DNA from: Actinomycetes bacterium
GTDB taxonomy: Bacteria; Actinomycetota; Actinomycetes; Propionibacteriales; Propionibacteriaceae
Length of the DNA stretch: 10,094 bases
Direction of reading: 5' to 3'
Assembly (NCBI GenBank): GCA_023442485.1
Contig: JAEZZG010000076.1
Location: forward strand, 1-10,094
In this document: piece after piece, positions 1 through 7,149 of the stretch
How positions within the stretch are numbered: position 1 is the stretch's first letter
How the letters are laid out: each line of letters starts with the position of its first letter
Translations under genes and position numbers: made by a program
The notes under the pieces: model-generated
What the model saw: only the letters and a program-made list of their open reading frames with translations
Database searches by the model: none
What the model was told of the DNA's origin: nothing

Positions 1-23
1 ACACCAGATCCAAGGAGTACCGA

Positions 24-209
24 GTGGCTGCCGTATGTGACATCTGCGCCAAGAGCCCGGGGTTCGGCAACAACGTACCCTGGTCGAAGAAGAAGACTAA
101 GCGTCGTTGGAACCCCAACATTCAGCGTGTGCGCGCCAGCATTAACGGTGCTCACAAGCGGATCCGGGTGTGCACCTCCTGCATCAAGGCTGGTCGCGTT
201 TCCCGCTAG
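24..209 (+). CDS. rpmB: 50S ribosomal protein L28
   Basis: Structural protein of the large ribosomal subunit. The 61-residue product has the short basic composition and length of bacterial L28, including the early stretch GNNVPWSKKKTKRRW (residues 16-30, with GFG just before it) and a basic C-terminus. Two CxxC pairs, C5/C8 and C50/C53, make this the zinc-binding (C+) form, which is normally the primary copy rather than the zinc-free stress paralogue. The start is GTG at 24, preceded by AAGGAG at 12-17 with normal spacing. An overlapping ATG at 37 opens a different frame that does not encode L28. It has no obvious link to the B12 genes; a hairpin terminator follows and a 225-base gap separates it from cbiJ. 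Identification is firm. Confidence 0.95.
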   Translation: MAAVCDICAKSPGFGNNVPWSKKKTKRRWNPNIQRVRASINGAHKRIRVCTSCIKAGRVSR

Positions 210-250
210 AGTGACGCATTCGATTGCGACACGCTGTGTCGCGTCCACAC

Positions 251-281
251 AAACACTCGATTGATGATCAGTCGAGTGTTT
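251..281 (+). terminator. Hairpin terminator after rpmB
   Basis: A perfect 10-base-pair stem, AAACACTCGA at 251-260 and TCGAGTGTTT at 272-281, encloses an 11-base loop. A mixed T-rich stretch (TTTTGCGTTT) covers and follows the end of the right arm. It lies 41 bases past the rpmB stop, so it most likely ends rpmB transcription and insulates cbiJ from it. Confidence 0.7.
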
Positions 282-434
282 TGCGTTTAACCGAATTCAA
301 CGCCGGGCACTCGTCAGGAGCACCGCGAAAATCGTTGATATCGACTGTGTCTGGTGCCAGGAAACCATGTCGAGGGTGTGTGCGGAGGCAAGCCCGAGTA
401 TCGCGTGCCTGGGAAATCTCGCTAGGGTGAGTCT
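282..434 (+). promoter_or_regulatory. Upstream region of cbiJ, promoter not resolved
   Basis: Because a terminator precedes it, cbiJ needs its own promoter in this stretch, but no convincing -35/-10 pair can be read. Visible elements are a near-palindrome GTTGATATCGAC at 334-345 (10 of 12 positions symmetric), a short perfect palindrome CTGGTGCCAG at 351-360, and AGGGTGAG at 424-431, which serves as the cbiJ ribosome binding site. There is no cobalamin riboswitch signature. Confidence 0.35.
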
Positions 435-1196
435 ATGCGCGTCCTCATTCTCGGTGGCACCTTGGCTGCCCGCCACTTGGCAGATCGTCTCGTAGACGAT
501 GGTTTCGATGTCATCACCTCTCTGGCCGGACGCACGAAAAACGCTCTGCTACCCGCAGGCCAGGTTCACATTGGCGGATTTGGCGGGATCGCGGGACTGT
601 CCGAGTATCTGCGTGTCGAAAATATTGACGCCCTGATCAATGCCACCCATCCCTTCGCCGCTCAAATGAGTCGTCATGCCGTGGCGGCAAGTTCTGATAC
701 CGGAGTGCCCGTGCTGCGACTGACTCGCCCTAGCTGGGCAGAACGGGCAGATGCTAGAGAGTGGACGTGGGTGGACTCTCACCAACAGGCTGCTGAGGTC
801 GCAGCGTTACTTATCAACCCAGATCAGGGGAGTGTGCTATTGACGGTGGGTCGCCAACACAGCCTGGACTATCAATTCGACCTCGCTGACCGTCGAGTCG
901 TGTGCCGGGTCGCTCTTGCCCTCGACGAGATTCCCCCAGGCTGGGACCAAATCGTCACGCGCGGGCCCTTCTCCTTGACTGATGAGATCGAGGTATTCTC
1001 CCGCTTCGATGTCTGCGCCTTAGTGACGAAGGATTCTGGCGGAGACGAAACCTCGGCCAAACTCGATGCCGCGAAACATCGTGGGATCCCTGTGATCATG
1101 GTGCGCAGACCCGACAGTCTTGGCGAAACCACGACGGACCCCGACGAGGCCGTCACCTGGCTGCGCCGCCTCCGATCCACCAGGATTGAGGCTTAG
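435..1196 (+). CDS. cbiJ: Precorrin-6A / cobalt-precorrin-6A reductase
   Basis: Reduces the corrin macrocycle at the precorrin-6A stage with NAD(P)H, giving the substrate of the CbiE/CbiT step in the cytoplasm. The 253-residue length fits CbiJ/CobK. Family motifs appear in order: LGGTLAAR at residues 7-13 region (nucleotide-binding start), SLAGR 29-33, GGFGG 47-51, NATHPFAAQMS around 69-79, RLTRPSW 95-101, TVGR 137-140, RGPF 176-179, LVTKDSGG 196-203 and KLDAA 209-213. The start is ATG at 435 behind AGGGTGAG. It stands alone on the + strand, convergent with cobA, apart from the cbiL-cbiF operon that makes its substrate. CobK (aerobic) and CbiJ (anaerobic) are homologous; I chose cbiJ because a CbiG domain is encoded in the same window. 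Confidence 0.93.
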   Translation: MRVLILGGTLAARHLADRLVDDGFDVITSLAGRTKNALLPAGQVHIGGFGGIAGLSEYLRVENIDALINATHPFAAQMSRHAVAASSDTGVPVLRLTRPSWAERADAREWTWVDSHQQAAEVAALLINPDQGSVLLTVGRQHSLDYQFDLADRRVVCRVALALDEIPPGWDQIVTRGPFSLTDEIEVFSRFDVCALVTKDSGGDETSAKLDAAKHRGIPVIMVRRPDSLGETTTDPDEAVTWLRRLRSTRIEA

Positions 1197-1213
1197 GACG
1201 AAACCCGCTGAAC

Positions 1214-1233
1214 CCCCAGGAGCTAGCCTGGGG
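1214..1233. terminator. Hairpin between convergent cbiJ and cobA
   Basis: CCCCAGG at 1214-1220 pairs with CCTGGGG at 1227-1233 around a 6-base AGCTAG loop. It sits between the stop codons of two convergent genes, where a bidirectional terminator is expected. There is no T-run on the + side and only a TTT on the - side, so it would be the U-tract-poor type often seen in GC-rich actinobacteria. Confidence 0.5.
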
Positions 1234-1240
1234 TCAGAGG

Positions 1241-1993
1241 CTAGTGTGTGCCGAGAGCGAGTAATCCTTCGCGAGCTACCTCACCGATGACGGTGATCGC
1301 TGGCGGCTTGACCTCACCTTGGGCAGCAGTCTCGGCGATCTCGGAGACGGTCGAGCGTAACACCCTCATCTCGGAAGAACCGGCGTTGACGATGATCGTG
1401 GCCGGAGTCTGGGCGCACATACCCCCTGCCAGGAGTTCGGCGGTGATCTCAGGCAGGTATTTGACGCCCATCAGGATCACCAAGGTGGTGTGGGTGGTAG
1501 CTAGCGCCTTCCAGTCCAAGGTGGATCGAGGGTCGTGTGGGGGAACATGCCCGGAGACGACGGTGAATCCTTGGGTGATGCCACGATGAGTCACCGGGAT
1601 CTCAGCCAGTTCGGGGGCTGCGATAGAAGAGGTAACGCCAGGGATCACCTGGACGGGAACCCCGGCATCCACACATGCTTGCCATTCCTCGCCGCCGCGT
1701 CCGAAGACGAAGGAATCTCCACCCTTGAATCGGGCCACGATCTTGCCGTCCTTGGCGTAGTCCACCAACATCTGGTTGATCTGGTCTTGGGGGGTGAACT
1801 CGCCGCGCGGGAACTTGCCCACATCCACCAAGGTGACGGACTCGTCCAGTTCATCGAGAAGAGAAATAGGTGCGAGCCGGTCATAGAGGATCACCTCGGC
1901 AGCCTGGAGTGCCTTCAGGCCTGCGACGGTGATCAAATCGGGGTCTCCGGGACCACCGCCGATGAGGGTGACTGTTCCGGGGAGGAAGTTCAT
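1241..1993 (-). CDS. cobA: Uroporphyrinogen-III C-methyltransferase (SUMT)
   Basis: Transfers two SAM methyl groups to C2 and C7 of uroporphyrinogen III, giving precorrin-2; this commits the tetrapyrrole to the corrin/siroheme branch instead of heme. The 250-residue protein is a complete stand-alone SUMT: GGGPGDPDLIT 12-22 (SAM loop), RFKGGDSFVFGRGGEE 88-103, PGVTSSIAAPELAEIP around 118-133, VTHR 134-137, SGHVP 147-151 and LMGV 174-177. There is no attached precorrin-2 dehydrogenase/ferrochelatase domain as in CysG and no HemD fusion. It is the last gene of the hemA operon; its ATG overlaps the cbiA TGA (ATGA, 1990-1993), with AAGGAG at 1999-2004, so translation is probably coupled. Siroheme use of its product is possible, but context favours B12. 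Confidence 0.96.
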   Translation of the reverse strand: MNFLPGTVTLIGGGPGDPDLITVAGLKALQAAEVILYDRLAPISLLDELDESVTLVDVGKFPRGEFTPQDQINQMLVDYAKDGKIVARFKGGDSFVFGRGGEEWQACVDAGVPVQVIPGVTSSIAAPELAEIPVTHRGITQGFTVVSGHVPPHDPRSTLDWKALATTHTTLVILMGVKYLPEITAELLAGGMCAQTPATIIVNAGSSEMRVLRSTVSEIAETAAQGEVKPPAITVIGEVAREGLLALGTH

Positions 1994-3480
1994 GAATACT
2001 CCTTGGAGTGACGGGCGTGGACAGCGTCAATGAAATGCTGGGCTAGCTGAGGATACCCGGCCCAGTGGGTATGAAGATAGCTGGCGTGGACGGTAGGGCG
2101 GGAGGAGTTGGATGGATTGAAACTGACTCCGTCTGAGTTGCCATTGTCGAAAGACCACGCCATCGGCAACGAATCCGGAGCTTCTGCGGTGACGCGAGTG
2201 CGGTGGAACTCGTGCCCGGTGATCTGGTCGCCAGCCTTAGCCAGGAGGGTATCGGTCTCAGCCGTAGCCTGGCGATAACCCATTGTCAGGCGGGGATTCA
2301 TCGCTGCAGTGGCTGGGATCGCTCCCGCCATATCGAGGTCATCGAGGGTGCGACACAGATAGAGGTAACCGGCACATTCAGCCACCGTCGGCACTCCGTC
2401 AAGGACGGCGTGGCGAACCTGCCGCCGCAAACTGAGGTTCGCAGCGATCTCGGATGCGTAAATCTCGGGGAAACCGCCGCCGAGGTAGATTCCGCAGGTA
2501 CCCTCGGGCAGGTCGGTGTCGCGCAAAGGGTCGAATTCGACGACGTCAAGGCCTCCGGCCTGCATCAGCTCGACAGTCTCGGCATATCGGAAGGTGAAGG
2601 CCTTGCCACCGGCGAGAGCGACCACGGGCTTGGGTGTCAGATCCGCAGCCTGACCGTACGGTTCATCACAGCTTGGGACGGTGACGGTGGACCTAGCCTC
2701 CGAGTCGCCGGTTGACTCGTCGCGGCCGGGTGCATGGACGACGCGCTCGGGGTCCCACGGTTCAACGTCCAGGTCGGGTGCGGTTCCAGCAATCTCGAGT
2801 AGGCGGTCGAGGTCGACATGGGTGCCTACCAAATCACCGAGGGAACGAAGCTGTTCGCTCGCCTCTGGACGTTCCTCAACTGGGATCAAGCCGAGGTGGC
2901 GAGATGGGGCCTGAGCTTGGGCGTCAAATGGCACAAAACCGAGCACCTCGACGTCTGAGACCCGGCTCATGGCGTCAGTAATCTCTGCGGCATGGCGCGG
3001 AGAAGAAACCTGGTTGAAAATCACAGCCGCCAGATTCAGATCAGGGTCGAAGTCCCGCATCCCCAAGACGGTGGCGGCGGCGGTGCGCGAGGTGTGTTTT
3101 GCGTTGACCACCGCGATCACCGGCGAGTTGGTCAGTTTGGCTACCGCTGCCGTCGAGCCTGCGCCGTGGGAGCCGATTCTGCCGTCAAAAAGCCCCATGA
3201 CTCCCTCGATGATCGCCACGTCGGCAGGATCCGGGACGATGGCGCCATGAGCCAGCAGTTGCACCACGATCTCTTCGGGGCACAGCACCGGATCGAGATT
3301 GCGCGAGACTCGCCCGGTCACTAAGGAGTGATAACCGGGATCGATATAGTCGGGGCCGACCTTGTTGGGGGCGACGTGGACGCCGCGCTGGGTGAGTGCA
3401 GCTAGTAGCGAGACCGTCATCATGGTCTTACCTTGGCCAGATGTCGGCGCGGCTAAGACGCAGCGAGGTAACCTCACCAT
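1990..3480 (-). CDS. cbiA: Cobyrinate a,c-diamide synthase
   Basis: Amidates the a- and c-carboxylates of cobyrinate with ATP and glutamine. Residues 1-230 form the dethiobiotin-synthetase-like ATPase: P-loop PTSGQGKT 12-19, the signature NKVGPDYIDPGYH 39-51 and EGVMGLFDG 92-100. Residues 285-490 are a class I glutamine amidotransferase: GGGFPE 334-339, nucleophile C369 in AECAGYL, and a candidate catalytic histidine in YLHTHW (H470/H472). A poorly conserved acidic linker of about 40 residues (240-280) makes it somewhat longer than the usual roughly 460 residues. The start is ATG at 3480 with a G-rich AGGGGG upstream, overlapping the cobO stop by 7 bases. CobB of the aerobic route is homologous; the anaerobic name is used because of CbiG. 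No truncation is seen. Confidence 0.95.
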   Translation of the reverse strand: MVRLPRCVLAAPTSGQGKTMMTVSLLAALTQRGVHVAPNKVGPDYIDPGYHSLVTGRVSRNLDPVLCPEEIVVQLLAHGAIVPDPADVAIIEGVMGLFDGRIGSHGAGSTAAVAKLTNSPVIAVVNAKHTSRTAAATVLGMRDFDPDLNLAAVIFNQVSSPRHAAEITDAMSRVSDVEVLGFVPFDAQAQAPSRHLGLIPVEERPEASEQLRSLGDLVGTHVDLDRLLEIAGTAPDLDVEPWDPERVVHAPGRDESTGDSEARSTVTVPSCDEPYGQAADLTPKPVVALAGGKAFTFRYAETVELMQAGGLDVVEFDPLRDTDLPEGTCGIYLGGGFPEIYASEIAANLSLRRQVRHAVLDGVPTVAECAGYLYLCRTLDDLDMAGAIPATAAMNPRLTMGYRQATAETDTLLAKAGDQITGHEFHRTRVTAEAPDSLPMAWSFDNGNSDGVSFNPSNSSRPTVHASYLHTHWAGYPQLAQHFIDAVHARHSKEYS

Positions 3481-4082
3481 TCCACCCCCTGTTGTCCGCG
3501 ATGGCCAGAGTCGAATGGGTGCCTGACCTTGGTCATGTTCGTGATTAGATCGGCGATGTCGAAGATGGGGGCGGGGCAGTTGCGTCCAGTGATGATGACG
3601 TGTTGTTTGCCTGGCCGATGGGTCAAGACGTCAACCACCTCGTCTGGGTCAACCCAACCCCAAGTCATTGGGTAGGTGAACTCGTCTAGCAGCCATAAGT
3701 CGTGACGGGCGTTGCGAATCCCGTCAGCGACGTATTCCCACCCCTCGAGTGCGGCACGGGCCTTGTCGGATTCTGAGAAGGGGGTGCGCAGCCAAGAGAA
3801 CCCTTGACCGAGAATCTGCCATTCCACCGAGCCAGGGCGTTGCTGCGCGAGGAGGTCGAAGATTTGGTGTTCGCCGGTGCGCCAGCGTCCGGATTTCACA
3901 AACTGAAAAACCCCGACGGAACCGCCTGCCGCCCAGGTGCGCATCGCGGTCCCGAGTGCCGCCGTGGTTTTCCCTTTCCCGTCTCCGGTGTTGACGATGG
4001 TCAAGGCGACATCGCGCAGTTCACGGGTGGTTGCTGCCCGCCGGTCATCGGGCGCTGGGGTCGGCGTCTTACCGCGTGGCAT
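3474..4082 (-). CDS. cobO: Cob(I)yrinic acid a,c-diamide adenosyltransferase
   Basis: Transfers the 5'-deoxyadenosyl group of ATP to Co(I) corrinoids, forming the cobalt-carbon bond of adenosylcobalamin precursors. The 202-residue product is of the CobA/BtuR/CobO type: Walker A GDGKGKTT 33-40, GQGFSW 92-97, LLDEF 131-135, ITGRNCP 164-170, and a C-terminal KVRHPFDSGHRGQQGVEW matching the family's conserved basic tail. The frame stays open upstream to 4313, but that part is antisense shadow of hemA. ATG at 4082 is chosen because AAGGAG lies at 4087-4092 in the 13-base gap after the hemA stop and homology begins soon after it. It lies between hemA and cbiA, and its end overlaps cbiA by 7 bases. 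The name cobO is used to avoid confusion with the SUMT gene cobA. Confidence 0.94.
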   Translation of the reverse strand: MPRGKTPTPAPDDRRAATTRELRDVALTIVNTGDGKGKTTAALGTAMRTWAAGGSVGVFQFVKSGRWRTGEHQIFDLLAQQRPGSVEWQILGQGFSWLRTPFSESDKARAALEGWEYVADGIRNARHDLWLLDEFTYPMTWGWVDPDEVVDVLTHRPGKQHVIITGRNCPAPIFDIADLITNMTKVRHPFDSGHRGQQGVEW

Positions 4083-4095
4083 AAATCTCCTTGAA

Positions 4096-5364
4096 CTACT
4101 TCCGGGGCAATATCGAATGGTCTTCACGGCAGACCGTCTCGTGGCTAGCGAGATAGCCGGTGGTGATCTCGTTGATATCGTCGAGGACCTGGTCGATTCG
4201 CCCCTGGGCGGCGGCTTGGCGCAGAACCATCGTCGGCAGATGAACCAGAGCATTGGCCAGGCGGTGCAACGATTGTGCAACCTGCCCGGGGGAGTAGGAA
4301 TCAGCGTCCCCAAGACGAATCAACTCCGACTCCACATGGGCATCTGCCCAGGTATGCAAGGTCGCAATATCAGAGCCGATACCGCGAATCGACATCTCGC
4401 GGGAAAAATCTGCCAGCTCCTCAGCCAAGATTTGCTCAGCTCGATGTACCTGGGTCTGATCTGCAGGAGGGACGGCATCGCGGATGTCATCAAGAGTGAC
4501 CACCAAGGTGTCGTCGAGTTCACAGACTTGGGCTTCGATGTCGTGGGTGACGGCCAAATCCAGCATGGCAAGGAGTTTCCCGGGAGGACGATTCCGCAGA
4601 GCCTGCTCAACCTTGGCGACCGGGATCACCGGACGGCCATAACCCCGGCAGGTAATCACCAGATCCGCGACCGTCATCGCCTCGATCAGCCCCTCGTCCG
4701 GGACCGGAACCAGACGGTGCATCCGGGCGAATCTCGCCGCCCGTCCAGATTCCGAATACACCTGGATGAGGCCCAACCCGTTCTCTTTGAGCCGGGCAGC
4801 GACCGCCCCGGCGTAGTTCCCGGTTCCGACGATGATCGCCGTCTTCCCAGCCAGCGGCATGGTTGACGAAATCAGATTCAGACCGACCGCGACGATGGAA
4901 CGTCCCCTCCCGGCCAAACCCGTCTCGTGCTCGACACGCTTTGAAGCCCGGATCGCCGCCTCGAAGGTTTGGGCCAAGACGAAAGAGGCCGTCCCCAACT
5001 GTCGAGCCCGGCCCAATGCCCTGCGCATCTGACCAGTGATTTCGCGTTCCCCGACCACTTGGGATTCCAGCCCGCAGGCGAGGCGGAAGAGGCGCTTGAC
5101 GACGTCGTCGTCACGGACGATGTCGAGTTTCGGCCAGATCGACCCGAAGCGGCCAGACAGAAGATGGGAGGCAGACTCAAAACCAGAGTCGGAATCCGAC
5201 TCGATGTAGATTTCCACCCGGTTGCATGTGGAGACGATGACGGCCCCAGAAACCTTGTCCATCGAGACGAGATGAGTGTGAAGCCCGTCAACGAGGGGGG
5301 TGAGCTGCTCCACGATGCCTAGCCCTTGACGGTGATGATCGGCAACAACGCCATACAAAGTCAC
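4096..5364 (-). CDS. hemA: Glutamyl-tRNA reductase, divergent
   Basis: Family role: NADPH reduction of glutamyl-tRNA(Glu) to glutamate-1-semialdehyde, first step of the C5 route to 5-aminolevulinate. The 422 residues show nucleophile C47 in STCNRVEIY, GLESQVVGE 98-106, a nucleotide-binding GTGNYAG 180-186, LDLAVTHDIE 268-277 and a C-terminal dimerisation part with HLPT 375-378. Several motifs deviate: the usual N-terminal SHRxAP reads DHHRQG, the catalytic-histidine position before the LFRxAxGLES segment is R91, AVPRD reads AVTHD, and the expected GAGxMG is altered. The start is GTG at 5364 with no clear Shine-Dalgarno; the next codons fit the family's N-terminal strand. It leads the operon with cobO, cbiA and cobA, implying precursor supply for B12. 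Family membership is sure; full activity is not. Confidence 0.88.
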   Translation of the reverse strand: MTLYGVVADHHRQGLGIVEQLTPLVDGLHTHLVSMDKVSGAVIVSTCNRVEIYIESDSDSGFESASHLLSGRFGSIWPKLDIVRDDDVVKRLFRLACGLESQVVGEREITGQMRRALGRARQLGTASFVLAQTFEAAIRASKRVEHETGLAGRGRSIVAVGLNLISSTMPLAGKTAIIVGTGNYAGAVAARLKENGLGLIQVYSESGRAARFARMHRLVPVPDEGLIEAMTVADLVITCRGYGRPVIPVAKVEQALRNRPPGKLLAMLDLAVTHDIEAQVCELDDTLVVTLDDIRDAVPPADQTQVHRAEQILAEELADFSREMSIRGIGSDIATLHTWADAHVESELIRLGDADSYSPGQVAQSLHRLANALVHLPTMVLRQAAAQGRIDQVLDDINEITTGYLASHETVCREDHSILPRK

Positions 5365-5372
5365 AGCTCTGA

Positions 5373-5415
5373 TTTTTACACAAATTCATCCAAGAATGAT
5401 GGTCATGAGTAAAAA
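5373..5415. promoter_or_regulatory. Symmetric AT-rich elements between divergent hemA and cbiP
   Basis: TTTTTAC at 5373-5379 and GTAAAAA at 5409-5415 are a perfect 7-base inverted repeat separated by 29 bases. Each strand therefore carries an outward-facing GTAAAAA in an otherwise GC-rich context, which could be -10-like elements of two divergent promoters. On the - strand, this would put the hemA transcript start within a few bases of its GTG, consistent with the missing Shine-Dalgarno and a leaderless mRNA. No good -35 hexamers are visible. Inference only. Confidence 0.35.
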
Positions 5416-5430
5416 CCGAGACCGGGTCAG

Positions 5431-5445
5431 TGACTGAGCTAGTCA
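5431..5445. repeat. 15-base inverted repeat, possible operator
   Basis: TGACT-GAGCT-AGTCA has perfect 5-base arms around a 5-base centre. It lies between the divergent hemA and cbiP genes, just on the cbiP side of the AT-rich elements, where a repressor site could act on cbiP or on both units. A chance occurrence cannot be excluded. Confidence 0.3.
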
Positions 5446-5475
5446 ACAGGTGTGGGCGTGGTGATCCTGGTGTGG

Positions 5476-5505
5476 GAGCGCTGCTCGGCTGCCTCGATCA
5501 GGCAG
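5476..5505 (+). other. Hairpins in the cbiP leader
   Basis: GAGC-GCT-GCTC at 5476-5486 is followed directly by a 6-base-pair hairpin, CTGCCT 5489-5494 with AGGCAG 5500-5505 around the loop CGATC, then ATTCTTCG. If transcription of cbiP starts near the AT-rich elements upstream, these would form in a leader of roughly 140 bases. They could be a weak attenuator or just stable RNA structure. The sequence does not match the cobalamin riboswitch core. Confidence 0.3.
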
Positions 5506-5560
5506 ATTCTTCGCCTCAAAGAGTTCTAGTTCACGTCGCCGAGGGCACTAAGCTAATCCC

Positions 5561-7009
5561 ATGCCAGGAATTCTCATCGCCGGAACCTCCTCTGATGCCG
5601 GCAAGTCATTGATCACCACCGGCGTGTGTCGGGCGCTGGTAAACCGCGGATACCGGGTCGCGCCCTACAAAGCGCAGAACATGTCGAATAACTCGATGGT
5701 GTGCCGTGACGGGACGGAGATTGGCCGGGCCCAGTACCTGCAAGCCCTTGCCGCCAAGGTGGAGCCCACGTCGGCGATGAACCCCGTCCTCCTCAAACCA
5801 GGCTCGGATCGGCGCTCCTTCATCGTGCTACGCGGTCAACCCTCAGGCACCCTCGAAGCCGGAGAATATGCCCACGGACGAACCCATCTCGCTGAAGCTG
5901 CCTGGCAGGCCTATCGCGAACTTGAATCCAGCCACGACTTCGTGGTCTGTGAAGGAGCCGGTAGCCCAGCCGAGATCAACCTTCGCTCCGGTGACTATGT
6001 CAACATGGGGTTGGCTAGGCATTTCAATCTCCCCGTGGTCCTTGTCGGGGATATTGACCGAGGCGGAGTGCTGGCGTCCCTCTTCGGTACCTGGGGTCTG
6101 CTCGATGACGACGACCGCAGGCTGCTTCGTGGATTCGTGATCAATAAATTCCGTGGTGATGACTCCATCCTGACCCCGGGCCTCGACGAGATCACGCGGC
6201 GAACCGGGATGATCAACCTTGGCGTCGTCCCGTACCTGCGCGGGGTGTGGCTCGACGGAGAAGACACGCTGGAGGTAGGTCGCTGGCGTCACGACTTGGC
6301 CGCTAGCGACGATGATCGCTTCCGGTTACGCGTCGCCGTCGTCAGATTCCCGCGCATCTCCAACGCCACCGATGTCGACGCCCTCGCCCAAGAGACGGGC
6401 GTCGATGTGATCGTCACCGAGGACCCAGCGGTGTGTGCCCACGCCGATTTGGTGGTTCTGCCTGGGTCTCGCTCCACCTGTACGGACCTCGCCTGGCTGC
6501 GGCAGGCCGGCATCGCCGACGTCGTGACTGCCCGGGCTCGTGCCGGTCAACCCGTCCTCGGGGTGTGTGGCGGTTTTCAAATGCTTGGACGTCAGATTCA
6601 AGACGGCATTGAGTCGATAGACAGTGGTGTCGGGTTGGAGCTGCTGCCCATTGATGTGGTCTTCCACGAAGAGAAAATCCTGGCGCGCACCTCGTCGTCG
6701 TGGATGGATCTGCCGGTCGAAGGCTACGAGATTCACCACGGAATCTGTACCCCCTACGCAGATGCCGAGGCTTTCTTGGATGGTGTCACGGTGGGCAGTG
6801 TCTGGGGGACGATGCTGCACGGTTCCTTGGAGTCGGACCAGTTCCGGCGGGCCTTCTTGACCAGGGTTGCCGAGATGTCTGGGAGCCAGTGGCGACCCGA
6901 TCCGCAGGCCCCGACCATGTCTGAGCGTCGAGAAAAGATGATTGAGACCTTGGCTAAGGCATGTGAGGACTATGTCGATCTCGACGCGTTGATCGATTTG
7001 GTCAGTTGA
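5561..7009 (+). CDS. cbiP: Cobyric acid synthase
   Basis: Amidates the b, d, e and g carboxylates of adenosylcobyrinic acid a,c-diamide with glutamine and ATP to give adenosylcobyric acid. At 482 residues it is full length for CbiP/CobQ. N-terminal ATPase domain: GTSSDAGKS 8-16 (P-loop), KAQNMSNNS 37-45, EGAGSPAEINL 131-141, DIDRGG 164-169. Class I amidotransferase domain from about 255: ISNATDVDAL 267-276 region, LPGSRSTCTDL 300-310, nucleophile C336 in GVCGGFQMLG, GYEIHHG 388-394 and the catalytic-histidine segment TMLHGSLES with H420. The start is ATG at 5561; the only purine-rich site is GAGGG at 5541-5545, rather far away, so initiation signals are weak. It is divergent from hemA and separated from cbiL by 261 bases, so it may be monocistronic. 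Confidence 0.96.
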   Translation: MPGILIAGTSSDAGKSLITTGVCRALVNRGYRVAPYKAQNMSNNSMVCRDGTEIGRAQYLQALAAKVEPTSAMNPVLLKPGSDRRSFIVLRGQPSGTLEAGEYAHGRTHLAEAAWQAYRELESSHDFVVCEGAGSPAEINLRSGDYVNMGLARHFNLPVVLVGDIDRGGVLASLFGTWGLLDDDDRRLLRGFVINKFRGDDSILTPGLDEITRRTGMINLGVVPYLRGVWLDGEDTLEVGRWRHDLAASDDDRFRLRVAVVRFPRISNATDVDALAQETGVDVIVTEDPAVCAHADLVVLPGSRSTCTDLAWLRQAGIADVVTARARAGQPVLGVCGGFQMLGRQIQDGIESIDSGVGLELLPIDVVFHEEKILARTSSSWMDLPVEGYEIHHGICTPYADAEAFLDGVTVGSVWGTMLHGSLESDQFRRAFLTRVAEMSGSQWRPDPQAPTMSERREKMIETLAKACEDYVDLDALIDLVS

Positions 7010-7041
7010 GAGCCTTGTCAGGTCGGGTGATCTGATTCTGG

Positions 7042-7074
7042 TGGGCTATGTGGGCGGTTTGGTCAGCTAGCCCA
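7042..7074. repeat. Inverted repeat after cbiP, weak terminator candidate
   Basis: TGGGCTA at 7042-7048 is complementary to TAGCCCA at 7068-7074, giving a 7-base-pair stem with a 19-base loop, 33 bases past the cbiP stop. No T-run follows on the + strand. It may help end cbiP transcription, but the long loop makes this uncertain. Confidence 0.3.
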
Positions 7075-7149
7075 GACCTATGTGCGGGAGGTGCTTGAGG
7101 GAAGCTGGAGCGCAGGGTTCGGGAGGCGGAGTGAGCGCTAAAAGAGAAT

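Noticed and set aside
346..420. Possible cobalamin riboswitch upstream of cbiJ (GGTGCC and GGGAA are present)
   Set aside because: The motifs are in the wrong order and spacing, and the B12 box and the CCCGC...CTG core are missing.
224..430. 68-residue frame between rpmB and cbiJ
   Set aside because: It runs through the rpmB terminator hairpin, has no ribosome site and no protein-like composition.
1535..2011. 158-residue + strand open frame opposite cobA
   Set aside because: Antisense to a complete SUMT gene with all motifs; no domain or ribosome binding site support.
4083..4313. 77-residue N-terminal extension of CobO
   Set aside because: It is the antisense shadow of the hemA 3' end on a different frame of the same strand, is not like the CobO family, and a good AAGGAG precedes the ATG at 4082.
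3937..4866. 309-residue + strand open frame
   Set aside because: It lies antisense to hemA and cobO, which have clear family motifs; its translation shows no recognisable domain and long antisense frames are common at this GC content.
5430..5612. 60-residue frame overlapping the cbiP start
   Set aside because: Out of frame with cbiP, no recognisable product and no good ribosome site; it lies in the leader and the first codons of cbiP.
7088..7135. GGGAAGCTGG segment resembling the start of a B12 riboswitch core
   Set aside because: Following bases do not give GGTG, the conserved CCCGC or CTG elements, and no B12 box follows before cbiL.
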